DNA of 64,000 nt from Phaseolus vulgaris (GCF_000499845.2 NC_023759.2:22900250-22964249), one strand, 5' to 3'; shown: positions 23,462 through 35,383, counted from the first letter of the stretch. Numbers and translations are program-made. Notes: generated from the letters alone by a model not told the origin.

Positions 23462-24254
23462 TGTACCGCCCTGGTGGACGGGTGTGATGACGTGGCATCC
23501 TGCTACAGTGTAGGCGTGTTGACAAGGCGCCAGGTTGGCAGATGGGAAGGAAGTCGGGAGGCACGTGTGGTCGCCGATTATAAAGTTGGCGTGTTCCGAT
23601 TTCCAGTTTACCAGAATAGGCGATCGCCAGGTTGAAGATGAAGTCGCCAGATGTAGACTCAGGCGACCAGGCAGTCGGAGATCGCCAGAATAAGCACATC
23701 GCCGAAGACGAAGGAGAAGCAGATTATGAAGGCGGCCGGCGAGACCACAGGGAAGGTGTATGAAGGCCCTAACTCGCCAGTTTCAGTAGAGATCGCACTC
23801 CTAAGTTAGCTATACACTGGGCAGTACCATGCATAAGTAACTTAGCCAAAATAAGAGTAGAAGCAGCGCCAAGTCAGGGAGCCTCCAGATGATGGCACGT
23901 GTACAGTTGGATGCGAGCCACGTGTCCAGGTCTGTAACTGCCAGGAGAGAGAAAACCACCAGGTATATAAGAGTTCTTAACAGATTTTCTAAGGTACGCG
24001 CGTTCAGTTCATACACTTTACGCTTGCGAGTGACAGAGCTGTTTGTGAGAGAGAGTTTGCACGGTTCCAGTTCTTAGTATTTGGTGATACCGTCACTGAC
24101 TTGAGCGTCGGAGTGCGATCGGCCGCAGCGGCGCCGTGTCGTTTCTTTGCAGGTTCTTGAGATAGATCTAGAGGAGGAACGGAAGTGAGAAGCGGCGCGC
24201 ACGTCGATCCTTTAACGAGGCATTCTCCAGCGCTCCGGTCAACAGGCAGGATCA
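23462..24254 (+). repeat. Element A 3' LTR
   Basis: 793 bp, TGTACCGCCC ... GGATCA. Promoter-like features: CACGTG at 23562-23567, 23896-23901 and 23919-23924, and TATATAA at 23964-23970. CACGTG (G-box) is the core bound by plant bZIP/bHLH factors, so transcription may respond to stress or light; this is inference. Confidence 0.95.
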
Positions 24255-25645
24255 GTTGGTACTTCAGAGGAGCCTATGATTGTGTACGCATTCAGAAAAG
24301 GCGTATGCCCTGGCCCTTTCTGCGAATCCATTATTCGCAATCGCCCAAGGACCTTTGCTGAAATAAGGCGTCGGCCGGTGGAGCATATCGCCTCTGAGGG
24401 AGAGGTGTGTGAGAAGCGCACCTGCGTTGTACCCTCTCGCCCGAGAGCGCAGATGCGGGCTCAACCCGTCAGGGTTAACGAGACCACGACGGGGAGGAAG
24501 AAGTCAGAAAGGAGACGCCCCTACGAGACCATAAAACCCCAGCCCAGGGGTCCAGCAGGAGGAGATCGCCTAGCCAGGGAAAGGGCCAGGCCAGCGAGGT
24601 ACAACTTTGTGGTGGAATTGAAGGACCTGATCGTTGTGCCTAATATAGCTGAAAGGTTGAGGCGACTGGCGAAGACCGACAAGGTGTTAGGACCTCGCAA
24701 AGACTCTTGGTTGCTCGTTCCACGAGGCTTTCGGTCATCACATCGCCAACTGCCGGTCGCTGGGCTACTAGCTAGATGAGTTGGTGAGAAGCGGATTTCT
24801 GAAAGATTATGTAGCAGAGCTCGCCACGACCGCGACCCTCTCAGCGCCAGTGGAAGAACAAGCGCACGAGATGCCTGTCCTCGGCGAGGTCCACACCATT
24901 GCTGGTGGTTTTTCGGGGGGAGGACCCACAGCCTCCCAACGGAAGAGATGTGCGAGGGGGGTAAATTCCATTGAAGAAAGTATCTCAGGTGACCCGTGGA
25001 AGTCAGACCTCGTGTTCACGAGGGCGGATCTGCAAGATCTCGTGGTCATTTCAGTCGTCACGGTGGGCAGAAAGGTGCATAGGGTTCTTGTCGACCAGGG
25101 AAGCTCTGCAGATGTCATGTTCTGGTCGACATTCAACAAGTTGCGGTTGTCTCCCGACCTCTTGAGACCCTACACAGGGTGCTTATATGGGTTTGCTGAC
25201 AACCAAGTGGAAGTACGAGGCTACCTGGAATTAAGGACAACGTTCACAGATGGAACGGCCTCATGTACCGAAAGCATCCGATACTTGGTCGTAAATGCCA
25301 ATTCTGCCTACAACATCTTGTTGGGCAGACCGGCGTTGAACAGGCTAAACGCAGTAGCCTCCACGCGCCATATGAAGATGAAGCTGCCGGACCTCAGTGG
25401 AAAAGTGATTGTCATCAAGTCGGATCAGGAAGAGGCGCGGAAATGTTATGAGAGTAGCCTGAAAACGAAAAGACGCGTGTTCATGGTGTACGAGCGTCTG
25501 CCAAGTGCAGACACGACGATGACTGAGGCGACGCCCGCGGGGTCAACGCCTGGCGAGGCCACACCCGTGAGGGCGACGCCCGAGGCAGACGCGTGTATGG
25601 AGGAGAGGCATGATGACACACCGCCCGTAAAAGAGTCGACGCTTG
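24255..25645 (+). pseudogene. Element G gag-protease fragment, target of A insertion
   Basis: Starts in mid-gag directly after A's 3' LTR (VGTSEEPMIVYAFRKG) and runs through the nucleocapsid into the protease (VLVDQGSSADVMF near 25090) and the linker before RT. It is closest to D's gag. Breaks: frameshift and stop in the zinc-knuckle region (about 24705-24780), and an in-frame loss of about eight codons before the protease motif (the VPHDNDPV segment of other copies). The remaining pol is missing: the frame ends where F4 begins. The 5' half of G must lie left of the window, beyond A. Confidence 0.85.
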
Positions 25646-26507
25646 GAAAGCACTATTAGAATGATTCTTGACATTCTTAGGAATCATCTTGAGTTGGCTA
25701 AGAGCTAGGCACTTTATCATAGAAATGGATCAAGGTTCTATGAACAAGAACTCACCAAAACTAGTGCCAAAACACAAACTCATATGGAAGTTCCAATTAT
25801 TGTCAAATTGATCCGATTAAAAGAGGTAAAAACGAAAGGCACCGATTAGAATTGAATGAAAACAACTTTGAACCGAAAAAAATGAAATTAAAGCCAAGAA
25901 AACTGAATAGGAAAGCTGGAAACAGAAATGTACCGAACCAAACACAAAGAAGAATAAGAACAGCTACTGGAAAACTTAAAGCCGAACCAAAAAATCTCAA
26001 GAACACCAACTCAAAACAAGAACAACAAAAGAGAAGAAAGGAAGGAGAAGAGAGTGCTCATGAAGATGGAAGAATGGTTGGATGATCACGCCACTAGAAG
26101 GATGGTTGCTCCTAGATGAGTGTGCCGCCGCCACTTGAGGACACCATGGATCCTTCAAGATGAGACTAGAGAAGAAGGCTCAAAAGCTCTCCAATGATCA
26201 CTCAAAATTTGAGTATAGTTTCTTTTCTTAAAATTCAAATCTGAAATTTACAAAGAGAGCACCTCTATTTATAGCCTAAGGTGCTGAAATGTAAGCTACA
26301 CAAATTCAAAAACTCCCCCCTAAAAGTTTCTAGAATTGGCGCCTAAAACAAAGCATGAGGAAGGTGTGACCTCTTCCTTCACTTTGGCACCTCCTATTCT
26401 ACTCCTACACCTATCTACTAACACCCCCCCCTAAGACTCCTAACTAAAGACTAAAAGATGCTTTAACAATAGAGGTTTCTAATGTTTCCCTCTGAGCACC
26501 TTCAACA
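25646..26507 (-). repeat. F4: truncated F-family LTR
   Basis: Matches F1/F2 in reverse from just inside one end to the GCACCTTCAAC point, lacking the part with the TGATGGAG end. A TATA box (CTATAAATAG) is readable on the minus strand near 26275. The left edge is approximate. No target duplication could be seen. Confidence 0.7.
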
Positions 26508-26702
26508 ATATTCTTTATTATTTAATACTTGGCCTTGCCCTTCATAGGATGGACTTGGGTTTGGGCTTGGGCTTTGGGCTTGGGCCTCTCTTTATTTTAT
26601 GTCTTCTTTTAATTTTGAGAAGACTAGAAGGAAGAACTTCAAGTGTGATGGTGAATTGCCTCTTCCTTCATTAATAAAAACCTCCTTTACTTGACTCTCA
26701 TC
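26508..26702. other. Unassigned AT-rich stretch with GGGCTT repeats
   Basis: No gene or recognised element. It contains a short run of GGGCTTGGGCTTTGGGCTT near 26558-26590. It joins F4 to an LTR remnant and may be debris of either element. Confidence 0.4.
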
Positions 26703-28242
26703 ACAACTCAAGCCCCCAAACCTCTAGTCACTCACTTTGAGAGCGTATCTACCTTCCTCTCGTACCCTGCGCCTGGCTGCCCCCGGGCATGACCCTTCTC
26801 ATGAGTCGTAACTATCCCAAGGGCTTCTCTGGGGAGACATGGGCACTTCACGAGTCAGATTGCTCTCTACTGGCGCTATTACTATGGCCTTGAAGCCACC
26901 TTTCTCTTCTCTTTAACGCTACCCCTGGTCGTCGGGGCTCTGAGGCTTTCCCACGGTGATGGAGATCAAGATCAAGAGATCATAGAGGCCAATCAACAAG
27001 ATCAAGAGGAGGTGGAGGCACAAATAGAAGACGCCCATGGAGGTCAAAGTCCACCTCAAAGGCTTACAAGAAGCATGTTTAAAGCTTTAGGAACTAGAGG
27101 ACATTTATTTTCTCTTTTTGTAATTTCTTTAGTTGAAGGTGCTTAGAGGGAAACTTTAGAAACCTCTATTGTTATAGCATCTTTTAGGCTTTAGTTAGGA
27201 GCTTTAGGGGAGGTGTGTTAGTAGATAGGTGTAGAAGTAGAATAGGAGGTGCCAAAGTGAAGGAAGGAGTCACACCTTCCTCATGGCTTGAAATAGGCGC
27301 CGGTTTTAGCTAGCTTTAGGAGGGAAATTTGAATTGTTTTAGCTTGCATTTTCAGCACCTTAGGCTATAAATAGAGGTGCTCTCTTTGTACAATTCAGAT
27401 TGGAATTAATCTAAGAAAACTCTACTCAAATTTTGAGTGATCTTTGGCGAGCTTTAGAGCCTTCTTCTCTAGTCTTATCTTGATGGATCCATGGAGTCCT
27501 CAAGTGGCGGCAACACTCTCATCTAGGAGCATTCCACACTTCTAGTGGCGAGATCATCCATCATCCTTCCATCTTCATGAGCAATTCTTCTCTCCTTCCT
27601 TTCTCCTCTTTCAATTGTTTTTGTTAGCTTGTGTTCTTGAGTTTTGGTTTGGTGTTCTTACTGTTTTTATGAGTTTTTGGTTCGGCAGTTTTATAATTCT
27701 GTCCATTCATCTTGTTCCTTTGTTTTTCTAGCTCATTTGTTCGGTTCAATTCATTCCTTGAGTAATATGTTCGGTGCAATTGCATTTTCTTCCACTTTAA
27801 TCGGTTCAATTTGACTATAATTGGAACATCCAAATGAGTTTGGGATTTGGTACTAGTTTTTGGTGACTTCTTGTCTTAGAACAATGATCCAACTCTAAGA
27901 AAAGTGCCTCTATAATGTCCAACTCAAGGTGATTCCTAAGAAGGTCAAGAACCTTTCTCTATGAGGCTATTGGAATCACATCACACGGCGTCACTCCCTC
28001 CATGGTCTTTACTACCCATAGGTATCGGGGAGCAACACTGTGGTTGCCTTGCTCTTGTGACGTTTTACCTTGGCGACGCCCTACTTTGGCGACGCCTACC
28101 AGGCGATGCTTTATCCTGGCGACGCTTCCTCTTGGCGACGCCCCACCTTGGCGATGCTTGCACTTGGTGTTGCCTGACCTAGGCGACGCCTTACGTTGAC
28201 TTTGACCTTGACTTTGTCAACGCCCGGCTACGGGACGGTACA
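26703..28242 (-). repeat. E1 LTR remnant (D-family), interrupted by F2
   Basis: 26703-26956 and 27984-28242 align with D's LTR (GAGAGCGTATCT, GACTTTGAC, GGCGACGCC repeats) and end in GGGACGGTACA at 28242 followed by a polypurine tract. The 5' part of the LTR is missing. More diverged from D's LTRs than those are from each other. Confidence 0.8.
26957..27983 (+). mobile_element. F2: complete solo LTR inserted in E1's LTR
   Basis: 1027 bp, TGATGGAG ... CACATCA, target duplication CACGG at 26952-26956 and 27984-27988. TATAAATA at 27366-27373. The first ~190 bp keep an open frame ending in QSPPQRLTRSMFKALG...VEGA and a stop, shared with F1 and F3, which looks like the C-terminus of a polyprotein running into the LTR. 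Confidence 0.88.
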
Positions 28243-28290
28243 CAAGCCCCCCAGTCTTAAGCTGATGACTTGTCTTTCAGTGAAAAGACT
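28243..28290 (-). promoter_or_regulatory. Polypurine tract and palindrome, E1
   Basis: CAAGCCCCCC next to the LTR end, then AGTCTT (28253) ... AAGACT (28290). It shows that E1 is in minus orientation, so the following + strand gene is antisense to it. Confidence 0.7.
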
Positions 28291-28980
28291 AAGGCCTCGC
28301 CCACGCCCTCCACGTGGCACCTTGGTGACGTGTCATTCTTGCTGACGTGACACTTCCCAACTATTGACGCGACATTCTCTGAGCCATTGGGGTGCCCTTA
28401 ATGGCTGATTGGACATTCTCTGAAGCGGGGAAGGTAACACCTTGTGGGGCCACGCTTAATCGCGTGCCACGTGGTTCATCACGCGACCAGCCTCAAAAGT
28501 CTCTTGCGCTCCCCTTGAGCGCCTGATCCTTTGACACGCGGCTCAATCACACGGTCCTCGATTAGCGCCTCTTGGGTTGCAAATGTAACGTTTAAGTTAC
28601 CCAAAACCTCGCGCTCAAAACCACTGTTTCATCCACTTTCTCTGCATTCCTGCACTGTTCATCTCCTTCGAGCTCTTTCTCTGCAATCTCTGCTATTTCC
28701 TTCGCGCTTCCATTCCTTCCACTCAAAGGTATGATTTTTCTACCTCCATGACTCTTCTTCTTCGTCGCATTGCATCGCTGTGTATTGAACGGCCTGGGAC
28801 TATTTATGTTTCTGCGTTTCTGCATCCTTTCGCTCCTCCGTTCTTCTCCGTTCTCTTCTCCCGCTTTCTGGGTCTCTTCGTGTGGGTGGCATTTTCTAGG
28901 GTTTCTCTTCCCCTTTCTGCCATGGCATCGCTTGTTAAAACCCTTTTCCTTTCTTCTTTCTTCAGCTATTTATCCGCATC

Positions 28981-30414
28981 ATGGTGCGCTCGAAAACGAA
29001 GTCCAGTTCTCCTCCCAAGACCAACTACAATGCCTTCTATAAATGGGCCTCCGACGATCTCTTAAACGAATGCACCACCCTGACAACCTTTCAGGACCTG
29101 TAGAACCATCGGGGTGACACTCATTTATACAATTTCAACGCTTTCTGTCGCACCCACGATGCCCATATCTCCATTCGCCCCGGAAGACCAGGGGAACCTG
29201 TCTGTGTGGATGACAGGCCCAGGAGTGGGGCCCCTTTTTTCTTTATGTACCAAACTGTGTTTAAGTGCGTTGGTGTACGCCTTCCATTCACACCCTTCGA
29301 GAGGGAACTCCTCACGGAGATCAATACGGCCCCCGCCCAGCTACATCCCAATAGCTGGGCCTTTGTTCGGGCCTTTCAAATTCTTTGCGGATACCTGGGC
29401 ATTCTTCCTTCTGTGGACGTCTTTCTACATTTCTTCGAGGTGAAGAAACAAGGGAAAAGCCTCTGGGTGAGCTTTTCCGGGATCGCTGGCAGGATCCTCC
29501 TTTCCCTCTTCCAGAACTCGTACAAAGGGTGGAAAGGGAAATTCTTTAGGGTATGCTGCGCCAAACAGGACCCCACAGCCTTGGATGGCTTCCCACTATA
29601 CTGGACAGAGCATCCCAAGCTGCTCAAGCCCAAGGCCCTGGATGAGCTGTCCTCTGCTGATAGGGGGGTATGTGAGGCCTTGGCTGGCCTGGGGATCGTT
29701 TTTGACACGCTGAAGCTCAAAGCGTGTGAATACAACGCCCACACCCTGTCCACTTATTTTGGTAGGGAGGCTCGTTTCTTTTTGCCCTTTTTTTTATCTG
29801 TGTTTTATTGCGTTGTGCTTGCTTGTTGGCCTCCTCCACCTGTTTCCCTCGTTGCTAAGTGTTTATCTGTACTCTTTACATTTCATTTACCTGCGTGCCT
29901 TATGGATAACTGCATCGACAGTGGAATTGGCATTCTGTGATTTGCATGTAACTAACGCCTTGTGTTTGGTCAGGTGTGGCTTTAACTTCTGTTCTCTGGT
30001 TTGTCTAAATGAAGGGTCAGTGATGGATTCTTCTAAGAGGATGGTATTGGCGAAAGCACTGAAGGCTGCTCGTGCTACCAAGGCTGGCGCCTCCACCGCC
30101 CCCTCTGCCGATCCAAACCTCCCATTATCCTCACCCTCACCCACACCAACCACCACCGAAACTCCACTAGGCCCATCTTCACCACCTCCACATAGCCCCC
30201 AAACACTTCAAACACCAAATTCACATCCACCCAACGCTGCAGTCCCACTGGCTGTGGCCTCATCACCTGCTCCAACCCCCCTTGACAAAGGGAAAAGGGT
30301 GTTGGAGATTCTCTCCGATGACGAAGACTTTGACGGTGGACTAGTCTTCAAGAGGAGAAAGGCTGCTAGGGTTCCCATCCCACCAGCAGCATCACCCCAG
30401 GGAGTGGATTTAAA
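28981..30414 (+). pseudogene. E1 aORF-a, truncated and fused to E2 pol
   Basis: D-type aORF-a. 5'-UTR intron 28729-28965 (AAAG|GTATGA, TTCAG|C), ATG at 28981, TAG at 29101-29103 in place of a sense codon, then open exon to 29761. Phase-1 intron 29762-30014, second exon from 30015 with MDSSKRMVLAKALK, Pro-rich region and EILSDDEDFDGG acidic/basic patch. At about 30410 it passes directly, still in frame, into aRNase H sequence of E2. The coiled coil and C-terminus are lost. Confidence 0.8.
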
Positions 30415-31153
30415 GTACGTCCGACTGCTGAAGGGAGCCTTTAGCCTTCTTGAGTTAATACATGTCCCACGAGAACAAAATGCCAGAGCTGACCTGCTGG
30501 CCAAGCTGGCCAGCTCAGGCAAGGGGGGCAGGCAGAGGACAGTAATTCAAGAGACGCTTAAACCTCCGAGAAAATTCATAGAGGATAATAGGGTGGATGT
30601 CCTCCATATTAGCACTGCGAGTGGAAGGCCAAGGAGTCATCATTCCTTGACTCAAGATACGGTGAAGACGCCCCATATCAGCACATACGCGGACACGCCC
30701 GAAGGAGGAAGGCATGCGCAGATATATGCTTTAGCCGAAGGAGACACCTGGATGACGCCATACATACGATATCTGGCGGATGGGGTCCTCCCAACGGAAC
30801 CAGAAGAGGGCAAGAAGGTTAAGAGGAATGCCGCAAGATACACCCTAGTGGATGGAGTATTGTTCAGACACGGGTTCACCCACCCTATCCTAACATGCGT
30901 AAGCGGCGACGAGTGCACCAGAATAATGGCGGAGCTACACGAAGGTATTTGTGGAAGTCATGTAGGGGGAAGGTCTCTAGCGTCTAAGGTGGTACGAGCA
31001 GGGTTTTATTGGCCAACAGTAAAAGAGGATTGCGTACGGCATGCCCAGCGTTGCAAGCAGTGCCAGAAACACGCTGATTGGCACAAGGCGCCGCCAGAGG
31101 AGCTGAGATCCATATACAGCCCGTGGCCTTTCCAAACGTGGGGGATTGACATC
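30415..31153 (+). pseudogene. pol: E2 pol fragment: end of aRNase H and start of integrase
   Basis: Open frame with HVPREQNARADLLAKLASS (last aRNase H motif), the linker, the integrase HHCC finger (HEGICGSH ... CKQCQKHADW) and the first catalytic Asp (WGIDI). It stops where D inserts (ACATC at 31149-31153) and resumes at 45571. Gag, protease, RT and the first RNase H are absent. Confidence 0.9.
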
Positions 31154-32349
31154 TGTTCCGTCCGGTTGACCGGGACGTCTTCGCGCACGACCTCAACCGT
31201 CAGCTAGGGACTCCTTCCCACGGGTTCTCTGTGGATTCCTGCAAAAAAGAGGACAAAGAGGCGCCCTAGCGGCCGTTTGCACTCCGACGCTCAAGTCAGC
31301 CAGCAAGAAACACCAAAATTGATCACCTCCGTCTCTGAGCACCGCGTATGGCACTCTGAAGTTGGTAAAAATAACTGCGTATTGTGTGTCTGTGTTCTCT
31401 CTCTCAGGCAAAAATATTCCCCAGTCCCTTGTTCGTAACCTTGAAGCACAAGCAAGCAACTAGAAAGTTCTGGTAAATTTGCCAAAAGTTCGAACCCTCT
31501 TTCCAACATTCTCTGCGCTATTTAAACTACCCAAGCATTTAAAGCGCCTTTAATTACAAACGTAACGCACTCAATCAGCGTATTTAATTAGAAAACGTAG
31601 CGCATTTAAGACGTTGAAACGCTTGGGAGCCATTATAACACCTGAATGCTCGAAAGGGAAACTGTATTGAAGGACTTTAATTACCTGGCACCTGACTAAA
31701 GGGTGTTTCTATTCTGGCATGGCTGTCGTACACGTGGAGGTCCTCACGACGCCATGACCCCATCTGGGGGCGTTTCTGCCCATCTGGGGACGTTTCTACG
31801 TGTGAGTCCTCCTACTTGGGAGTGCTACTGCGCTAGGGGTGACTTTTTGGGTGCCAACTCATGCCCCCAATTATCTAGTCACTTACTTTGAGAGCGTATC
31901 TGCCTTCCTCTTGTACCCTGCACCCGGCTGCCCTGGGCGTGACCTTCCTCTTGAGTCGTATCTATCCCACAGGCGTCTCTGGGGCGGCAGGAGCACTTCA
32001 CGAGTCAGGCTGCCCTACACTGGTACTATTACTATGGCCTTGAAGCCACATTTTCCTTCTCTTTTTCACTGCCCCGGGTTATCGGGACCTGAGGCCTCCC
32101 CACGGCGTCGCTCCCTCCATGGTCTTTCCTACCCATGGGTATCGGGGAACCACACCGTGATTGCCTTGCTTTAGCACTATTTGATTTGGCGACGCCCAGG
32201 TTGGGTGACGCCTTTACCTAGGCGACGCCTGGCCTTGGCGACGCTTCCTCTTGGCGTCTCTCCACCTAGGCGACGCCTTGCGTTGACCTTGACTCTCCAG
32301 CCGTTGACTTTGATTTGACTTAGTCAACGCCCGGATACGGGACGGTACA
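31154..32349 (-). repeat. Element D 3' LTR
   Basis: 1196 bp; minus strand TGTACCGTCCCG ... CGGAACA. It contains a cluster of GGCGACGCC motifs near the U3 end (about 32187-32285) and a CTCCCTCCATGGTCTTTCC...TATCGGGGA motif near 32110-32148 that recurs in D's internal spacer. Confidence 0.95.
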
Positions 32350-32396
32350 CAAGCCCCCCAGTCTTAAGCTGAAGACTTGTCTTCAGCGTAAAGACT
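32350..32396 (-). promoter_or_regulatory. Polypurine tract and perfect inner palindrome, element D
   Basis: Outer arms AGTCTT/AAGACT (32360 and 32396) and inner 9-bp arms GCTGAAGAC / GTCTTCAGC (32368-32376, 32379-32387) separated by two bases. This is the most perfect of the five copies. The polypurine tract lies between it and the LTR. Confidence 0.8.
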
Positions 32397-33055
32397 AGAG
32401 CCTCGAATTGTTGACGTGTCATTCCCTGCTGACTCAACAATTCTCGAATTGTTGACGTGACGCTCTCTGAACCCTAGGACCGCTCTCACTGATTGATTTG
32501 ACCTCCTCTGAAACGATGATGATAACACCTTTTGGGCTACCCTTGATCGTGCGCCACGTGGCCCATCGCGCGGCCATCCTCCAGAGACCTTTGCGTTTCC
32601 CTTGGGCAATTGATCCTCTGACGCGTGGCACGATCCCACGGCCCTCAGTTAGCGCCTTTTGGGTTGCGAAATGTAACGTTTAAGTTACTCCAAACCCCGC
32701 GCTCATCCTACTGTTACATTCATTCTCTCTGCATCTCCGCACTGTTCATCGCCTTCAAAACCCTTTTTCTCTGCAATTGCGATTCTCTCCTTCCTGCGCT
32801 CTTCTACTGCCTCCATTCCAATAGCAAAGGTACGATTTCGGGTACTCACGACTCTTCCCTTTCGTCGCATTAGATGATTTATTGAACTGCCTGGGACTGT
32901 TGTTATTCACGTATTACTGCGTCTCTCCACTTCTTCTTCCTCCTTTGATTTTTCTCGCGTGGGTGACGTTTCCTGGGGCTCTCTCCCCTTCCTGCCATGG
33001 CTACACTTGCTAAACCCTTTTTCCTCTCTTCTTTCTCCAGCTCTTTATTTACACC

Positions 33056-35339
33056 ATGACGCGCGCGAACGCGGAGCCTGATTCCTCCCCCACGACCCCC
33101 AAGTCCAACTACAAAGCCTTCTACCCCTGGGCCCCCGACGAGCTCCTGAGCGAATGCACCAGCTTGACTTCCTTCCAGGACCTGGAAGCTCACCGTGGGG
33201 ATCCCCATTTGTACAACTTTAACGCCTTCTGCCGCACACACGACGCCCACATATCCGTCCATCCCGGCAGGCCTGGGGAACCTGTTTGTTTGGACGACAG
33301 ACCTAGGAAGGGGAAACCCTTCTTCTTCATGTACCAGACTGTGTTCAAACGCGTAGGAGTGCGTCTCCCGTTCACCCCCTTTGAACGGGAACTCCTCACT
33401 GAAATCAACACTGCCCCCGCCCAGCTCCATCCCAATAGTTGGGCATTCGTGAGGGGTTTCCAAATTCTTTGTGGACACCTGGGCATCCCCCCTTCTGTAG
33501 ATGTCTTCCTGCATTTCTTTGAGGTGAAGAAGCAGGGGAAGAGCTTCTGGGTAAGCTTTTCGGGATCGCAGGCAGGATCCTCCTCTCCCTCTTCCAAAAT
33601 TCTTACAAGAAATGGAAAGGGAAGTTCTTCAGGGTGTGCAGCGCCAAGCACGATCCCACAGCTTTGGATGGCTTCCCCCTTTACTAGACGTAGCGCCCTA
33701 AACTGCTCAGGGCCAAAACCCTGGAAGAGCTATCTCCCGCCGATAGGGAGGTAAGCAAAGCCTTGGCCGGGTTGGGGATCGTTTTTGATACCTTGAAGCT
33801 GGTCGCTAGCGAGTACAATGCTCACGCCCTGACCACCTACTTTGGTAAGGGGTTCTCCCCTCATCTTTCTTGTTGTGAACAGCCTGCTATCGAACGTTTG
33901 TTCCCCCAGACTATTATGCTCGTTTTATGTTGTGCCATGTTACTTGCATTTCACGCCTCCATGTGTGTTGTAATTTTGCATAGCTGCTTTGGTCCTAATT
34001 CTTGCTGTTTGGTCTGTCTTGCTGTAGGATCGGTGATGGGCGCTTCTAAGAGAATGATGTTGGCGAAAGCAATGAAGGAGGCACGTGCCGCCAAGGCGGG
34101 CGCCTCCTCCACCCCTGCTGCCGATCCGGTTCCCCACCGACTCTGTCACCGCCCCCTCCGATCACTGCCGAGGCTCCCCTTAGTTCACCTCCGTCATCTC
34201 CACACAGCCTCGCAGCACTTCAGACTCCCCGCTCTCCTCTACCCATCGTCGCTGTTCCTCTAGCCGCGGCCTCGTCGCCGGCTCCAACCCCCCTTGACAA
34301 AGGGAAACGGGTTTTGGAGATTCTATCAGATGATGAGGACTCAGAAGGCATGGCACCCTTCAGAAGAAGAAAATCTGCGCGGGTTCCTCTTTTGGTAGGG
34401 GCGTCGCCCCAGGGAGGGAACCCCTTTATGGACAACCCCCCAAGTGCGACCTCACTCCCTCCCATGACACTCCAAGAGGAAGGGGGCGAAGGCGCCGAAT
34501 CTGCCCCGCCTCCGCCGCCGGCAGAAGCTGTTGCTTCCCCTGCTCCCGTCGCTTCCGCCCCCGATTTCATCGCCATCCCTCCTCCAATTATGCATCTAAC
34601 GAGGGGCTTCAGTGACGGGACTCTGCCAGAGGGCACCGACAGGAAGGAAGGCATGCCTTTCTACTTGGGGGCCTTCTCGGCGGTGGCCCTTGAATGGCGC
34701 GCCCAGGCCAGAAACGCGGTTATGCAAGCTCAAACTCTCCAGGCCTTGGAAACAAAGGCGACTACTCTGGAAGAGGAAATGAGGACCCTGGGGCGCCAGA
34801 ACGAAACCTACCAAACCTCTCTGAAGCAAGCGCAGGAGTCAAAAGCAGAAACTGAGAGGCAACTGGCAGAGGCATTGGGGATCCAGGCTGGCTTTTATAC
34901 TCGTGAAGTCGCCCTCCAAGTCCAGGTAACGGGCCTTCAGGAATTGCTCAAAGCTGATGCAGAAATCCAAAAGGACCTGAAGGACCGTTGCCGTGAGCAA
35001 GCTGACAAGACGGAGCGGATGGAGGGGGAAATGGCCACCCAGGCCAAAGCTATGGACCTTCTTCGGGCTGACTACGATAAACTACAGGTCGAGGCCAGTC
35101 AGCTTCGCGTGGAGAAGGAGGCTCTGGAGAAGCAGGTGACCTCTGGGGATGCCGCCGTTGAGGAGCTAGAGAAGGAGAAAAAGTCCCTTATCCAGGAGAT
35201 GGCGGGTACTTTCGAGGAGGGGTTCCAAGAGGCTCTGACCCAGGCGTCCTGCGAGAACCCTAGCATCAATATTTCGAACTGTGACCCCATGCACCATGTC
35301 GTCGACGGGAAGGTCGTGCCCATGGACTTGGATGACTGA
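33056..35339 (+). pseudogene. Element D aORF-a, broken
   Basis: 5'-UTR intron 32830-33040, ATG at 33056, exon 1 to 33844, phase-1 intron 33845-34027 (TTTG|GTAAGG, CTGTAG|GATCGG), exon 2 to the TGA at 35337-35339. Exon 1 has the shared domain (FYPWAPDELL, LPFTPFERELLTEIN, QLHPNSWAFVRGF) but a one-base loss near 33567 and TAG at about 33685. Exon 2 has a frameshift between about 34130 and 34290, then an open stretch with SDDEDSEG, a basic patch, a long coiled coil (about 34700-35200) and the C-terminal VVDGKVVP. It is therefore unlikely to make the full protein. Confidence 0.8.
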
Positions 35340-35383
35340 ACCGCTGTCTCTCACCCGCCACCTTCACCTTCAAGCTTAATTCC

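Larger units (their letters stand above)
1..24254 (+). mobile_element. Element A: Tat-lineage Ty3/gypsy LTR retrotransposon, split by element B
   Basis: The parts seen are 1-7158 (leader, gag-pol, spacer, last codons of the antisense gene) and 20265-24254 (rest of the antisense gene, polypurine tract, 3' LTR). The insertion between them is element B, flanked by the 5-bp duplication GCGGG at 7154-7158 and 20265-20269. The 5' LTR lies left of the window: base 1 is already in the untranslated leader, which aligns with B's leader. The 3' LTR ends at 24254 inside a gag reading frame of element G, so A is itself an insertion; GTTGG at 24255-24259 should be its right target duplication. Without B the visible part is about 11.1 kb. 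Confidence 0.93.

Noticed and set aside
26508..26702. Possible host gene exon or promoter between F4 and E1
   Set aside because: Only short frames, low-complexity GGGCTT sequence and no splice-like structure.
31839..32174. 111-codon frame in D's LTR, also at 45059-45394
   Set aside because: Identical only because the two LTRs are copies; no domain and no start context.
33056..35339. Naming aORF-a a DNA transposase because of the 'gypsy-type transposase' family likeness
   Set aside because: The family name is historical; I see no catalytic triad or DNA-binding fold that supports transposase activity.
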